From: Gemmatimonas sp.
Lineage (GTDB): Bacteria; Gemmatimonadota; Gemmatimonadetes; Gemmatimonadales; Gemmatimonadaceae
Direction of reading: 5' to 3'
DNA: 32,011 nucleotides
NCBI GenBank assembly: GCA_021154325.1
Contig: JAJKIR010000136.1
Location: 1-32,011, forward strand
Under the pieces are notes generated by a model. It did no database searches. It was not told the DNA's origin and saw only the letters and a program-made list of their open reading frames with translations. The stretch's first letter is position 1. Each line of letters starts with the position of its first letter. Positions 6,079 to 15,092 of the stretch are shown piece by piece. Both the position numbers and the translations under genes were made by a program.

Positions 6079-7458
6079 TTAACGGTCGTTGCGTCCGCCA
6101 AGTCCGACGGCGGACAGAAGACCATTCTGTCGGTCGTACGCCATCGCCCATTCGGCGGTCGAGCGACCGAGTAACTGTCCCGCCTCGACGTCGAACCGGT
6201 AGTGAATGCCGCCGTAGATTCGCGACATTCCTGCCTCGATGACCTGCGCGTCGAGCTGCGCTGCCTGGCTCGGGAAGTAGTGAGCGAGTACTGCAGCGGA
6301 CGCGGACGAGACGCACGAGTGCCCCGACGGATACGACGGATGGTTCGGCAACGCATACGGGAAATCGGGTGGCCCGTTCAGACGCGGGAGCGTCGGACGT
6401 GTGATGAGCGGATCCGCCATCGACGGACGTAACAGGAGATAGTGATACTTCGCTTCCCAGCAGCCGATCGTCGCGTCCATCGCCGCCGCGTTCATGAGAG
6501 CGAAGAGATGCGCGGCATCCTGCTCGTCGAGACCTCCGTCGCGTATGAACGACGCCGCCTGCGCATCCCAGTAGCCGAGCGCCGTGATCGTGCCGGTGGA
6601 GAGGTTCCAGAAGTAGGCAATATCGGTCTGCTGCACTGTTCGGGTATCCGAGAAGTGCCTCACCTCATCGAGACCGTTCCGGTACGGGGTGCCCGGCACC
6701 GTGGAAAACGTCGGCGGTGGCAACGGCCGGAACTGGCTTTGGCGGGTGTGGCCATTCAGGGCTTTGAGAAAGTAGGGCGTCATCATCGGGAACTGATAGC
6801 CGGCGGGTGCAGGTCGTGGGGTTGTTCCGACGGCCGGCGCTCCCTCCCAGATGCCGGCGCCCGATGCGTTTCGCATGGTCTCGTTCCAGATCATCGCGAA
6901 GCCGTCGCGATTCGACCAATCGGCCATCGAGTGACCAGCGACGCGTCCGACGCTCACGCCGCGCGTGTACTGAGGGTGTGTGCGACCCGATGCATCCTGT
7001 CCAAACGCCAAGAGTTGGGCTTCGAGCGTCTCTGCGTCGGTCGGGGAAACAGCCGAGAGCAGCTCTACCGAGGCGCCGGCGATTGCTCCGCGCCGTGCTT
7101 CATACGCTGCCCGTCCATTACCGCCATCTTCGTCTGCGTCGTCGTTATCGTGACCGAGGGCAACCAGCGCCGCATACTCGGCAATGCTGTGCAGGGCATA
7201 CAGCCTTATGGCGTTGATGGGAGTCAACTTGCGGTTGGCGACGAGGGTGCGGGTGATCTCCTCCCAGGCGAGCGTCGCTGTCGCACCGGAGACTCTGTCG
7301 TGCTCCCCGCGATCGAGCGCGGCGCCCGTTGCCGTGAACGACGGCGAGCTTGGCGGACTGGTTGGCCGCTCGGAACAAGCGAAGAGGGCCGCGGCACCGA
7401 CTGTGACCGCTACCACCGCTGCTGCACGAATGAGGTGTATCTGTGGCATCGTTGCCAT
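6079..7458 (-). CDS. Lipoprotein of the vanadium-dependent haloperoxidase / PAP2 phosphatase family
   Basis: 459 residues. All three motifs of the superfamily are exact: K-X6-R-P (K337 to R344-P345), PSGH (377-380) and SR-X5-H-X3-D (S412, R413, H419, D423). These residues bind vanadate in haloperoxidases or phosphate in acid phosphatases. The long helical N-terminal region before motif 1 favours the haloperoxidase branch. The N terminus has a hydrophobic stretch and the lipobox LFAC (C28), so it is exported and lipid-anchored. I chose the ATG at 7458 because GGAGG precedes it; an in-frame ATG at 7503 lies inside an inverted repeat. Substrate and halide preference cannot be predicted. Confidence 0.85.
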   Translation of the reverse strand: MATMPQIHLIRAAAVVAVTVGAAALFACSERPTSPPSSPSFTATGAALDRGEHDRVSGATATLAWEEITRTLVANRKLTPINAIRLYALHSIAEYAALVALGHDNDDADEDGGNGRAAYEARRGAIAGASVELLSAVSPTDAETLEAQLLAFGQDASGRTHPQYTRGVSVGRVAGHSMADWSNRDGFAMIWNETMRNASGAGIWEGAPAVGTTPRPAPAGYQFPMMTPYFLKALNGHTRQSQFRPLPPPTFSTVPGTPYRNGLDEVRHFSDTRTVQQTDIAYFWNLSTGTITALGYWDAQAASFIRDGGLDEQDAAHLFALMNAAAMDATIGCWEAKYHYLLLRPSMADPLITRPTLPRLNGPPDFPYALPNHPSYPSGHSCVSSASAAVLAHYFPSQAAQLDAQVIEAGMSRIYGGIHYRFDVEAGQLLGRSTAEWAMAYDRQNGLLSAVGLGGRNDR

Positions 7459-7501
7459 TCGTCCCTCCGCGGCCTGAGGCCGCCTAACGACAGTGGAATA
7501 C

Positions 7502-7544
7502 AAACCGGCTGAGGGGTACCGTGTGGCACCCGCTCAGCCGGTTT
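7502..7544. promoter_or_regulatory. 12-bp perfect inverted repeat upstream of the haloperoxidase gene
   Basis: AAACCGGCTGAG (7502-7513) is complementary to CTCAGCCGGTTT (7533-7544), and GGGT/ACCC can extend the stem inward. It lies 44 bases upstream of the haloperoxidase start codon, with a GCCTAACG motif between. There is no run of T after it on either strand, so an operator or leader hairpin is more likely than an intrinsic terminator. Confidence 0.55.
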
Positions 7545-7767
7545 CGCGATTTGCTCCGCCCGGGGCATGGGCGACCTGATTAGAAATCTACGGCGCACCC
7601 CGAGCATCATGGCATCTGAGAGTGCACGATCTTACCGCGCCTTTAGTGGGTTGTCAACACACGGCCGTCACTGTCGCATGCGACGGTTCGCATCCGTTCG
7701 ACGCGCGAAGCCAGAGGAGAATCTCGTTAGTAGACGCTCATCTGCCGACAGAACGAATGTGCCTGCG
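7545..7767. other. Non-coding stretch with a 12-bp perfect palindrome
   Basis: I see no gene in this stretch. It includes GTCGCATGCGAC at 7673-7684, a perfect palindrome, and GTTGTCAAC at 7650-7658, symmetric apart from its centre. Either could be a protein-binding site. I see no convincing promoter. Confidence 0.4.
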
Positions 7768-7898
7768 CTATCCGCGGCCCTTGGCGAGCTCGTACGCCCG
7801 GCTTAGCCAGGTACGCAGCTCCGTGTCGACCTCCGACGGCGACACCAACCGAATCTCGAGATGCCAATTGGCCGGGAATGTGCAGGGGTGCCGTGCCC
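7768..7898 (-). pseudogene. 3' remnant of a lost gene (C-terminal fragment)
   Basis: The minus strand reads from within the aminotransferase start region to a TAG at 7768-7770 as a protein-like sequence: about 43 codons containing TFPANWHLEIRLVSP and EVDTELRTWLSRAYELAK. It resembles the C terminus of small DUF5655-type proteins, but I am unsure of the family. No start codon or N-terminal part is present, because the frame runs head-on into the plus-strand aminotransferase gene. This suggests that a gene was cut by the event that brought in, or rearranged, the aminotransferase. The right boundary is approximate. Confidence 0.4.
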
Positions 7899-9059
7899 AT
7901 GCCTCGCTCCGGGAAAAAGTTTGTCGTTCAGAACGGCGGGGACGCCGAGATCGAGGTCGCGCGCGCGCGCGGCAATTACGTCTACGATTCGCGCGGTAAG
8001 AAATACATCGACTTCGTCATGGGGTGGTGCGTCGGCAACTTCGGCTGGGGCCGACCCGCACTGCGCCGCCGCGTCCACGCGTTCGATGGCCCCGACTACG
8101 TCTACCCGGGTTACGCGTACAGGCCCTGGCGCGAGCTGGCGCAGTTGCTCGTGGGGCTCGCGCCAGACGGACTCACCCGCTGCTGCCGCGCGACGGGAGG
8201 ATCCGAGGCGGTGGAGCTGGCGCTCCAGGCGGCGATGCTGCACACCGGCCGCAAGAAGTTCGTCGCCCTCGAGGATGCCTATCACGGCAACACACTGGGC
8301 GCGCTGAGTGTTGGCGACGGAGATGACGAGGTGCGCGTGCTCTCCGTGGCGCGACTCGAGCCACCACTCGATCGTGACGCGCTCGACCGCCTGGAGATGC
8401 GGCTCAAGCGTCGCGACGTCGCCGCCGTCATCATGGAACCGATCAGCATCAACCTGAGTGTGCTGATCCCCGAGGCGGAGTTCATGGAAGGGCTTGTTCC
8501 GCTCTGCCACCGCTACGGCACGCTGGTCATCCTGGACGAAGTCGCCACGGGGTTCGGACGGACGGGCAAGCTCTTCGCGTGCGAGCATTACGACGTTCAG
8601 CCCGACCTGATGCCAATAGCGAAAGCGGCGACGGGAGGCGCGGTGGGTATCGGCGGACTGCTGCTGCGCGAGGACCTCGCCGAGACACTCGAAGAGGATG
8701 GGAATGTCTACTCCACGTATGGCTGGCATCCGCTCAGCGTGGATGTTGCCATTACGAACGTCCGCTGGATCAAACGGAACCAGACCCGTCTGCTGCGCCA
8801 GGTAGAGCGCATGAGCAACTATTTCGCAGACCGTATTCGCGAGATGCCGTTCGAGGAGGAGCCGGAGCTTCGCGTGCGTGGCCTGGCGATCGCCGTGGAC
8901 GTTCGCGACGAAAAATATGCCGAGCGTGTGGCGAAAAAGTGTCGCGCGCGCGGGCTGTTGCTCGACCCGCAGGAGAGTGTACTGCTCATGCTCCCGGCGC
9001 TGAATGTCGACCGCGCGACGGCCAAGGGAGGGCTGGACATCCTCGAGGCGTGTCTCTGA
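7899..9059 (+). CDS. Class III (PLP-dependent) aminotransferase
   Basis: About 386 residues from ATG 7899; an upstream in-frame ATG at 7878 would add 7 residues. Fold-type I features are in order: ARGNYVYDSRGKKYIDF (22-38), the cofactor phosphate loop ATGGSEAVELAL (98-109), a Tyr-His at 128-129 that packs on PLP, ILDEVATGFGRTG (D213 to the pyridine N) and PIAKAATGG with Lys242 as Schiff-base lysine. The length is slightly short for the class (usually 400-450). Substrates in the class include ornithine, GABA, diaminopelargonate and beta-amino acids, and nothing here chooses between them. The next gene, for an LtrA-like protein, follows by 50 bases on the same strand. The gene overlaps the remnant described at 7768-7898. 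Confidence 0.88.
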   Translation: MPRSGKKFVVQNGGDAEIEVARARGNYVYDSRGKKYIDFVMGWCVGNFGWGRPALRRRVHAFDGPDYVYPGYAYRPWRELAQLLVGLAPDGLTRCCRATGGSEAVELALQAAMLHTGRKKFVALEDAYHGNTLGALSVGDGDDEVRVLSVARLEPPLDRDALDRLEMRLKRRDVAAVIMEPISINLSVLIPEAEFMEGLVPLCHRYGTLVILDEVATGFGRTGKLFACEHYDVQPDLMPIAKAATGGAVGIGGLLLREDLAETLEEDGNVYSTYGWHPLSVDVAITNVRWIKRNQTRLLRQVERMSNYFADRIREMPFEEEPELRVRGLAIAVDVRDEKYAERVAKKCRARGLLLDPQESVLLMLPALNVDRATAKGGLDILEACL

Positions 9060-9109
9060 CCCACTGCACGCTTTGTTGAGTAGTTCCTCAATCGTTCGGC
9101 TCGGCGTCG

Positions 9110-10435
9110 ATGACGCTGGTTGTCGTGAGGCGTAGTCCTTGCGGAACGCCACCGACCATGCGCATCGCAAACAAACCTGCCTCCGAGAGTGCACCGGGCA
9201 CGCACCGGCCGCCCGAGCGGCCGCTGTTCGAGCCTCCGCGCATCCGACGCGCGGACGAAGGGACCCGCCCGACCTCCTGGCTCGAGTTCTTCTTCGACCT
9301 CGTGTTCGTCGTCGCGATCGATCAGCTGGCCCGACGCCTCCAGCATGGCGTCTCCGGTCAGGGAACGCTGGTCTATCTCGCTCTGTACGGACCCATCTGG
9401 TGGGCCTGGGTGGGATTCGTCATCTACACGGACCGCTTCGGCACCGACGACCTCAGCGACCGCCTCCTGACGTTGCTCCAGATCGGCGCGGCGCTGGTGA
9501 TCGCCGCGGCGGCGATGCAGGCGACATCCGATCGCTCGGCGCCCTTCGCCATTGCCTATGGCGTGTTCCGGCTCATTCTTGCGGCTCGTTATGCGATAGC
9601 AGCCCGCTATGTTCGCGAGGCGCGGCGTGAATGCACCCGCCAGTCGATCGGGTTTGCCATCGCCGGCATCATCTGGATCGGCTCGGCCGCGGTGCCGGCG
9701 CCGTGGCGCTTCTGGATGTGGGGAGTGGGATTCGGCATCGATCTGCTCACGCCTTTTGCCTCCCCGCGTATGCATCAGATCGTGCCGCCCGATCCGGACC
9801 ATGTCGAGGAACGGTTCGGCACGTTCATCAACATCAGCCTCGGCGAGGGTTTCATAGGCCTTGTGGAGGCGATGCGCGACCAGCCCTGGTCCGGCGCGCT
9901 GCTCACAACGGCGGCACTCTCACTGCTCGTAGGATTCTCGATCTGGTGGGGCTTCTTCGACACGCTGGATCACGCGCCGATCGAGGAGGTGCGCACGCAC
10001 CATCGGACCGGACCCTACAAGATCTGGATCTTCGCCCAGCTTCCGCTCGCGGCAGGGGTCGCCGCGGCGGGCATCGCGGTGGGGAATCTGGCGCACGACG
10101 CGGACGCGCCCGTGCTCGAGGATTCATTGCGGTGGCTGGTATGCGGTATGGTCGCGCTGTGTTACGTCGCGCACGCCATCGTGCACATCGCTTACGCGAA
10201 GTCGGGTGCGGGACGGCAAGGGTGGCTCGTCGTCGCACGCAAGATTCCCACGATCGCTACCGCGCTGCTGCTCGGCGCATGGGGCGCAGGGCTCTCGTCG
10301 GCGAGCGTCGCGGGGGTGCTCGCCGCCGCGGCGGGCGCGCAGGTGCTCTGGAGCATCTGGGAGCGCGCACATGCCGATGCGCGCAACGGCAGGGATCCGG
10401 GGCCGGGCCTCGCACGCGCGCATCGCCCTGCGTAG
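9110..10435 (+). CDS. Low temperature requirement protein A (LtrA) family membrane protein
   Basis: 441 residues with about ten hydrophobic segments between residues 60 and 425. The family signature is clear: TSWLEFFFDLVFVVAIDQL at the first membrane segment, GPIWWAWVGFVIYTDRF, and ERFGTFINISLGEGFIG near the middle. The LtrA name comes from a Listeria mutant that fails at low temperature; the biochemical role is unknown. The first possible ATG (9110) and a second (9158) both have weak ribosome binding sites; the residues before the second look disordered. It probably forms a two-gene unit with the aminotransferase upstream. Its end is convergent with the PAS protein gene, and a GCCTAACG motif lies in the 47-base gap. 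Confidence 0.85.
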   Translation: MTLVVVRRSPCGTPPTMRIANKPASESAPGTHRPPERPLFEPPRIRRADEGTRPTSWLEFFFDLVFVVAIDQLARRLQHGVSGQGTLVYLALYGPIWWAWVGFVIYTDRFGTDDLSDRLLTLLQIGAALVIAAAAMQATSDRSAPFAIAYGVFRLILAARYAIAARYVREARRECTRQSIGFAIAGIIWIGSAAVPAPWRFWMWGVGFGIDLLTPFASPRMHQIVPPDPDHVEERFGTFINISLGEGFIGLVEAMRDQPWSGALLTTAALSLLVGFSIWWGFFDTLDHAPIEEVRTHHRTGPYKIWIFAQLPLAAGVAAAGIAVGNLAHDADAPVLEDSLRWLVCGMVALCYVAHAIVHIAYAKSGAGRQGWLVVARKIPTIATALLLGAWGAGLSSASVAGVLAAAAGAQVLWSIWERAHADARNGRDPGPGLARAHRPA

Positions 10436-10482
10436 TGCGTCGGACGCCGAGGCCTAACGATCCTGCATCTCGTTGCGCTGCT

Positions 10483-11127
10483 CTATTCGTTGCCGGGCCC
10501 GGAAAGCTCAGGTTCCACGTGCGTGCGCATGCACTCCGGACAGACTCCGTGGCTGAACTGGCTGCTCGTGTGCCGGGAAATGTAGGCCTCCACCGTGAGC
10601 CAGTCGTTGTCGTGGTCGCGGAGTTTCCGGCAGTACGAGCAGATCGGCAGGATCTCCTGCAAGACTTTTATCTTGGCGAGGGCGGCCTGTAACTCGCCGA
10701 CGAGGCGCTCGCGCTCCGCCTCGGCGTTCTTGGCGGCGGTGACGTCGCGCGCGACGGAATAGATGAGCTGTTGCGCGCTATCGCGCGTGGCGTTCCAACG
10801 CAACCAGCGGAAGGAACCGTCCCGGCACAGATAGCGATTCTCGAAGCTGAGCGCCTGCCCTCCCCCTCTCACGTCACGATTCTGATTCAACGTGCGCGCG
10901 CGGTCGTCGGGGTGCACGAACTCGAGAAAGGGCCGCGACTTCAATTCCTCGATAGTGAAGCCGAGCGTTCGCTCCCACGCCGCGTTGAGCCGTCGGAAAT
11001 ATCCGTCGAAGCCGAGCACGCATAGCATGTCGATCGACAGCTCGAAGAACCGCTCCTCGATGGCCGACGAACCATCGACGGACGCAGTTGGTTCAGCAGC
11101 ACGGATCAGATTCGTTCGCTGAGTCAT
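10483..11127 (-). CDS. PAS domain protein with C-terminal Cys4 zinc-ribbon-like motif
   Basis: 214 residues. A PAS fold occupies about 24-132 (RFFELSIDMLCVLGFDGYFRRLN, then FVHPDDR and a PAC-like end SVARDVTAAK). A short coiled coil (135-158) leads to a compact C-terminal module: ILPICSYCRKLRD with C163 and C166, then FSHGVCPECM with C196 and C199. This module recurs at the ends of PAS and response-regulator proteins in several phyla and is probably a metal-binding knuckle. There is no kinase or output domain. The start overlaps the stop of the upstream kinase gene (ATGA), so the two are translationally coupled and probably work together. The role could be as an adaptor or accessory sensor; this is inference. 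Confidence 0.8.
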   Translation of the reverse strand: MTQRTNLIRAAEPTASVDGSSAIEERFFELSIDMLCVLGFDGYFRRLNAAWERTLGFTIEELKSRPFLEFVHPDDRARTLNQNRDVRGGGQALSFENRYLCRDGSFRWLRWNATRDSAQQLIYSVARDVTAAKNAEAERERLVGELQAALAKIKVLQEILPICSYCRKLRDHDNDWLTVEAYISRHTSSQFSHGVCPECMRTHVEPELSGPGNE

Positions 11128-13442
11128 TCCTGATCACCATCGAGAACGGCTCGCGCCGCCCTGGCCAGATCGAAGGGGTTGAAGGGCTTCTGGACAAAGG
11201 CAGCGCGCGGTTCCAGCAGACCGCGACGAACCATCTCGTCCCTCGTGTAGCCTGACATGAAGAGCACGCGAAGGTCCGATCTCTGTTTGCTCAACGCGGC
11301 CCACACATCGGCGCCAGTCAGCTCCGGCATCATCATGTCTGTCAACAGGAGTTGGATCGGTTGCTTGAATTGGTCGGCGACACGCAATGCATCGCGTCCA
11401 TGGTGCGCTTCGAGGACCGTGTACCCGTGACGCTCGAGCACGCGTCGTGAGAGCGACCGCACTGCCGGATCGTCCTCGACCAGCAGCACGGTCTCCGAGC
11501 CCGCTACCGGGGCGACGCTCCGAGCCTCAGTGGTGGTGGCGCGGATCTCGTCGGCATCGAGTCGCGGGAGATATACCTTGAACGTCGTCCCGAGACCGAC
11601 CTCGCTGTAGACCCAGACATAGCCACTCGACTGTTTGACGATTCCGTAGACAGTCGAGAGACCAAGCCCGGTTCCCTTCCCTGCCGGCTTCGTGGTGAAG
11701 AACGGCTCGAACATGCGGGACCGTGTGGTCGCGTCCATGCCGATTCCCGTGTCCGTTACGGCGAACATCACGTACGCTCCGGGCGCGGCGACCGAATGCC
11801 GCGCCCGATACGCGTCGTCGAAATCGCGATCCGCGGTTTCGATCGTGATGGTGCCGCCCTTTGGCATGGCATCCCGCGCGTTGACGACGAGGTTGATGAG
11901 CACTTGCTCAAGCTGGCCGCGGTCGGCTCGCACGCGCCCGACCGTCGACGGCAGGCGCATCTCGATGCCAACCTCATCGCCGATCAGCCGCCGCAGCATC
12001 GGCTCCAGCTCGCGTGCGACGACGTTCAGGTCCAGGACCCGGGGTTGGAGAACCTGCTTGCGGCTGAAGGCAAGAAGCTGTTGCGTCAGCGACGCGGCGC
12101 GGCCAGCCGCGCGCTGAATCTCACCGACATCGGTCCGCAGGGGACTGCCTTCCTCGAGCTGCTCGGCCACGAGCCCACTGTAGGCTTTGATGACGGTGAG
12201 GAGGTTGTTGAAATCGTGCGCGACGCCGCCGGCGAGCTGGCCCACTGCTTCCATTTTCTGGGATTGCCGGAGCTGGTCTTCGAGCTGTCGGTATTCGCTC
12301 AGATCGAGATAGAGGGCAACAGCGCCCGCGACATTGGCCGGCCTCTCCCAGAACGGCGCGCATGAGAGCAGCACGTCGACGAACGTGCCATCCCTTCGCT
12401 GGCGCCTGGTCTCGACGCCGGTGACGGCCTGTCCGCCGAGTACGCGCGCGCGTACCCGTTCGTAGTCGTCGGCGGAGCTTGTGTCTCGGAACGGCATGGG
12501 CTTGCCGAGGACCTCTGCTGCCGTCCAGCCGAATAGGCGCTCGGCGGCGGTATTCCAGATCGTCACACGCTCGGTCGTGTCGACAGCGACGATCGCCACC
12601 GGCGCGGCGTTCACGAGCGCACTCAAGGTGCTATGCGTGCGAACTAGCTCACGCTCGGTGGTGACGCGTTCCGTGATGTCGCGGTTGACGCCGATCCACG
12701 CGCGAGGCGTTCCGTGGCTGTCACGCTGTGCGACGACGACAATATCGGCTATACCATCTCTTCCGTCTTTCCGGCGGAATGGAAGTTCGCCGGCCCACCG
12801 CCCGTCCCGCCGGAGCGCTTCCTGGATCGTCTCCTCGAGTTTCCCCTGCAGTCTCGGATGGTGCAGTGTGATAACGGGGCGGCCGAGCAGCTCACTCTTG
12901 TGGTAGCCGAAGAGCTGCTCAGCGGCGGGATTCATGTCGGTGATTCGGCCCTCGAGGTCCATTACGAGGACGCCGTCGCCGATCGTCGCAAACACCAGTG
13001 AGTGGCGTCGCGCCGCCTCTTCGGCAGCCGCGCGTTCGGTGAGATCGCGCGTCACCTTCGCGAAGCCTGCAATGTTGCCGTCGCCATCGCGGAGTGGCGT
13101 CACGACCACTTCGGCCCAGTAGCGCGACCCGTCCTTGCGCACACGCCAGCCTTGCTCCTCGAAACGACCCTGCGTCGATGCAACCTGTAGCTCTAGCTGC
13201 GGCTTGCCCGCTTCGATCTCCTCGGACGAATAGAAGATCGCGAGATGTCGTCCGAGGATTTCCTCGGCCTTGTAGCCGCTGATTCGCTCGGCGCCCTGAT
13301 TCCAGCTGACGATGATCCCGCACGGATCGAGCATGAAGATGCCGTAGTCCCGGACGCTCTCCACGAGCAGCCGAAATCGCTCCTCGCTCTCGCGAAGGGG
13401 ATCAGTCGGGGCTGACTGCGAGACCAGAGGTTGGACGTCCAT
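11124..13442 (-). CDS. Hybrid sensor histidine kinase (PAS x3, HisKA, HATPase, REC)
   Basis: 772 residues with no membrane segment, so cytoplasmic. Three PAS/PAC units lie at about 20-137, 145-258 and 270-385. They are followed by the dimerisation/phosphoacceptor helix [15 protein letters not shown] (H409), the ATP-binding domain with [11 protein letters not shown] (N521), DTGIG (564-568) and GTGLGLS (590-596), and a C-terminal receiver with LLTDMMMPE (D702) and K752. The HDFNNLL type of kinase commonly carries its own receiver. There is no output domain, so phosphate is probably relayed onward. The last 4 bases overlap the PAS zinc-ribbon gene. It shares its kinase core layout with the protein at 27743-29743, indicating related paralogues. 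Confidence 0.93.
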   Translation of the reverse strand: MDVQPLVSQSAPTDPLRESEERFRLLVESVRDYGIFMLDPCGIIVSWNQGAERISGYKAEEILGRHLAIFYSSEEIEAGKPQLELQVASTQGRFEEQGWRVRKDGSRYWAEVVVTPLRDGDGNIAGFAKVTRDLTERAAAEEAARRHSLVFATIGDGVLVMDLEGRITDMNPAAEQLFGYHKSELLGRPVITLHHPRLQGKLEETIQEALRRDGRWAGELPFRRKDGRDGIADIVVVAQRDSHGTPRAWIGVNRDITERVTTERELVRTHSTLSALVNAAPVAIVAVDTTERVTIWNTAAERLFGWTAAEVLGKPMPFRDTSSADDYERVRARVLGGQAVTGVETRRQRRDGTFVDVLLSCAPFWERPANVAGAVALYLDLSEYRQLEDQLRQSQKMEAVGQLAGGVAHDFNNLLTVIKAYSGLVAEQLEEGSPLRTDVGEIQRAAGRAASLTQQLLAFSRKQVLQPRVLDLNVVARELEPMLRRLIGDEVGIEMRLPSTVGRVRADRGQLEQVLINLVVNARDAMPKGGTITIETADRDFDDAYRARHSVAAPGAYVMFAVTDTGIGMDATTRSRMFEPFFTTKPAGKGTGLGLSTVYGIVKQSSGYVWVYSEVGLGTTFKVYLPRLDADEIRATTTEARSVAPVAGSETVLLVEDDPAVRSLSRRVLERHGYTVLEAHHGRDALRVADQFKQPIQLLLTDMMMPELTGADVWAALSKQRSDLRVLFMSGYTRDEMVRRGLLEPRAAFVQKPFNPFDLARAARAVLDGDQE

Positions 13443-13494
13443 CGGCAGCGGTGAAAGACAGGGCGCGCAACTCGGCGCGCTTCACTCCAGAGCT

Positions 13495-13510
13495 ACAGAC
13501 GGTCGTCTGT
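13495..13510. promoter_or_regulatory. Short inverted repeat upstream of the hybrid kinase
   Basis: ACAGAC GGTC GTCTGT is a perfect 6-bp stem with a 4-base loop, 52 bases before the kinase start codon in the 146-base gap behind the TAT protein gene. It may be an operator or a weak hairpin. I see nothing else in this gap. Confidence 0.3.
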
Positions 13511-13588
13511 GCAACCCTGTCACGTTCCCGATTGGACGGTCGAGATGAGCGGCGCTGGCTCCGAGGTGCAGGAGGAGACGCAGGGATG

Positions 13589-14236
13589 CTAGCTCCGGAT
13601 CCCAGTGCAGTGGGAAAGCCACTGTCTCGCTTCGGCATCACCGAACAGCAGTGCCGGCCCTAACGGCGCGCCGAGAAAAATGAGCGTGCCGCGTCCCCAG
13701 CGTCGCCTGAGCGCCACCGACAATCCATTCGCTCTCGCGATGACTTCACCGCGCTGCGCCGTGACGGGAACCACGCGACTGTAATCCCGGATCAGGGTCG
13801 CGCGTGGCCAGATGTACTCGACATAGGGAATGCCGTGCCCTGGCCACAGTCCTACCGGGCTGTGGATGCGGATCCCGAAGGCCTCTTCGAGCAGCGCGCG
13901 GTGACGCTGAAACTCATCCGCGCCGTGGCTGAGAAAGCCGGCGCCCGACTCAAAGATGATCGTCGCGCCGCGACGGAGTCGATCGTGGACGAAGCGCACC
14001 GTCGCGTCCGGAATGGTCGTGGCCGCGGGCAGGATCACGAGCCCATCGCCTGCGATCGGCGAAGCCTTCAATGCGGCTTGGAAGCCGGCAAGCGATTCGG
14101 GGTTCCGGGAATGTTCGGCGAGCACGACCACTCCCCGATCCCGCCCCGCTCTTCTGCCTAACGACTTGCGGTGGAGTGCCACGATCGCGACCGACGCCGC
14201 CGCCTCGCCGATGAACTCACGCCGCGTGACGTCCAT
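13589..14236 (-). CDS. TAT-exported protein of unknown function
   Basis: 215 residues. The N terminus TRREFIGEAAASVAIVAL is a twin-arginine signal, so the protein is exported folded, possibly with a cofactor. The body has alternating strands and helices (VVVLAEH, GLVILPAAT, GATIIFESGAGFL, GTLIFLGAPLGPALL) like a glutamine-amidotransferase-type Rossmann fold, but no Cys-His-Glu triad is evident. It is read directly after the TIM-barrel gene with one base between stop and start, so the two are coupled. I do not recognise a characterised family. The context suggests a partner in carbohydrate or cyclitol handling; this is inference. Two GCCTAACG-type motifs fall in this gene, both read as Leu-Gly with TTA. 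Confidence 0.7.
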   Translation of the reverse strand: MDVTRREFIGEAAASVAIVALHRKSLGRRAGRDRGVVVLAEHSRNPESLAGFQAALKASPIAGDGLVILPAATTIPDATVRFVHDRLRRGATIIFESGAGFLSHGADEFQRHRALLEEAFGIRIHSPVGLWPGHGIPYVEYIWPRATLIRDYSRVVPVTAQRGEVIARANGLSVALRRRWGRGTLIFLGAPLGPALLFGDAEARQWLSHCTGIRS

Positions 14237-14237
14237 C

Positions 14238-15077
14238 TCAGAGGTGCCCGGAAATCAGCCGGTCCAGTGCACGGGATGTGTCGTGGAACTGCTGGTCGGG
14301 CGCGTAGCGGTACCGCGCCTCCATTTCGGCGACGAGCCACCCATCGTAGCCGACCTTCGTCAACGCGGCGCGAATGGCGGGCCAGTTGTTGTCGCCGAGG
14401 AACAGGTTCGTGTACACGCTCTGATCGCCGCAGCGGCCGCGGTGCTTGAGAACGTCCTTCACATGGATGCGGGTGATGCGGGGACCATGGATCTCGATCC
14501 ACTGCTCAGCGAACCCTGTGTCATGAATGTTCCCGACGTCGAGATGAATCCCGACCGCGGGGTGATTCACGTCGTCGAGAAATTGGCGGAATTCCCGCGG
14601 GCTCATGAGGAAGCGCTGTTCGGCGTTGCAGTTCTCGCAGCCGATCTTCACACCGGCACGCGCGGCCGTGCCGCCTAACGACTTCAGCGCGTCGACACAC
14701 CGTTGATACACTTCGTTGTACGGGATCTCCTCGGTAACGAGTCCGGCGACGACAAGGATGGCGTCCGTGCCGAGCAACGACGCGGTCTCGATCTGTCGCT
14801 CGACAATGCGCACGGCCTGCGCGCGGAGTTGCGGATCACGCGCCGAGAGCGGCGACGCCCAGTGCAGCCCGGTGGAGACATTCGACACCACCAGCCCGGC
14901 GTTCTCGACCCGGCGGCGCAGCTCGCCGACTTCTGCGTCCGTCGTCGCCATCTGGAACCACGGGACATCGCCCAACCAGAGCTCGATCCCGTCGAAGCCG
15001 GCCTTCTTCACGAGCTCGAGCCCTCGCTCGAGACTCCAGCCCTTCGGGATCATGTTGTCGCCGATGGATTTTCGCAT
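14238..15077 (-). CDS. Sugar phosphate isomerase/epimerase-type TIM barrel (AP endonuclease 2 family)
   Basis: 279 residues of the xylose-isomerase-like barrel. The four metal ligands expected for ketose 3-epimerases can be placed: GCENCN (E148), HLDVGN (D180), RIHVKD (H205) and AEMEA (E251 or E253). FDGIELW (28-34) is the usual first-strand signature. No signal peptide is visible. The protein probably epimerises or isomerises a sugar or cyclitol; the substrate is not defined. It lies 15 bases after the large protease gene and one base ahead of the TAT protein, so a three-gene transcript is likely. An upstream in-frame ATG marks residue 1; Met9 is another possible start. Confidence 0.85.
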   Translation of the reverse strand: MRKSIGDNMIPKGWSLERGLELVKKAGFDGIELWLGDVPWFQMATTDAEVGELRRRVENAGLVVSNVSTGLHWASPLSARDPQLRAQAVRIVERQIETASLLGTDAILVVAGLVTEEIPYNEVYQRCVDALKSLGGTAARAGVKIGCENCNAEQRFLMSPREFRQFLDDVNHPAVGIHLDVGNIHDTGFAEQWIEIHGPRITRIHVKDVLKHRGRCGDQSVYTNLFLGDNNWPAIRAALTKVGYDGWLVAEMEARYRYAPDQQFHDTSRALDRLISGHL

Positions 15078-15092
15078 CGTCGATCGCCGACC

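Noticed and set aside
6442..7512. 356-residue plus-strand open frame antisense to the haloperoxidase gene
   Set aside because: Opposite a gene with all three PAP2 motifs; the composition is that of a shadow frame.
7803..9194. 463-residue open frame antisense to the aminotransferase
   Set aside because: The plus-strand aminotransferase has complete family motifs; the antisense frame is a G+C-rich shadow with no recognisable domain.
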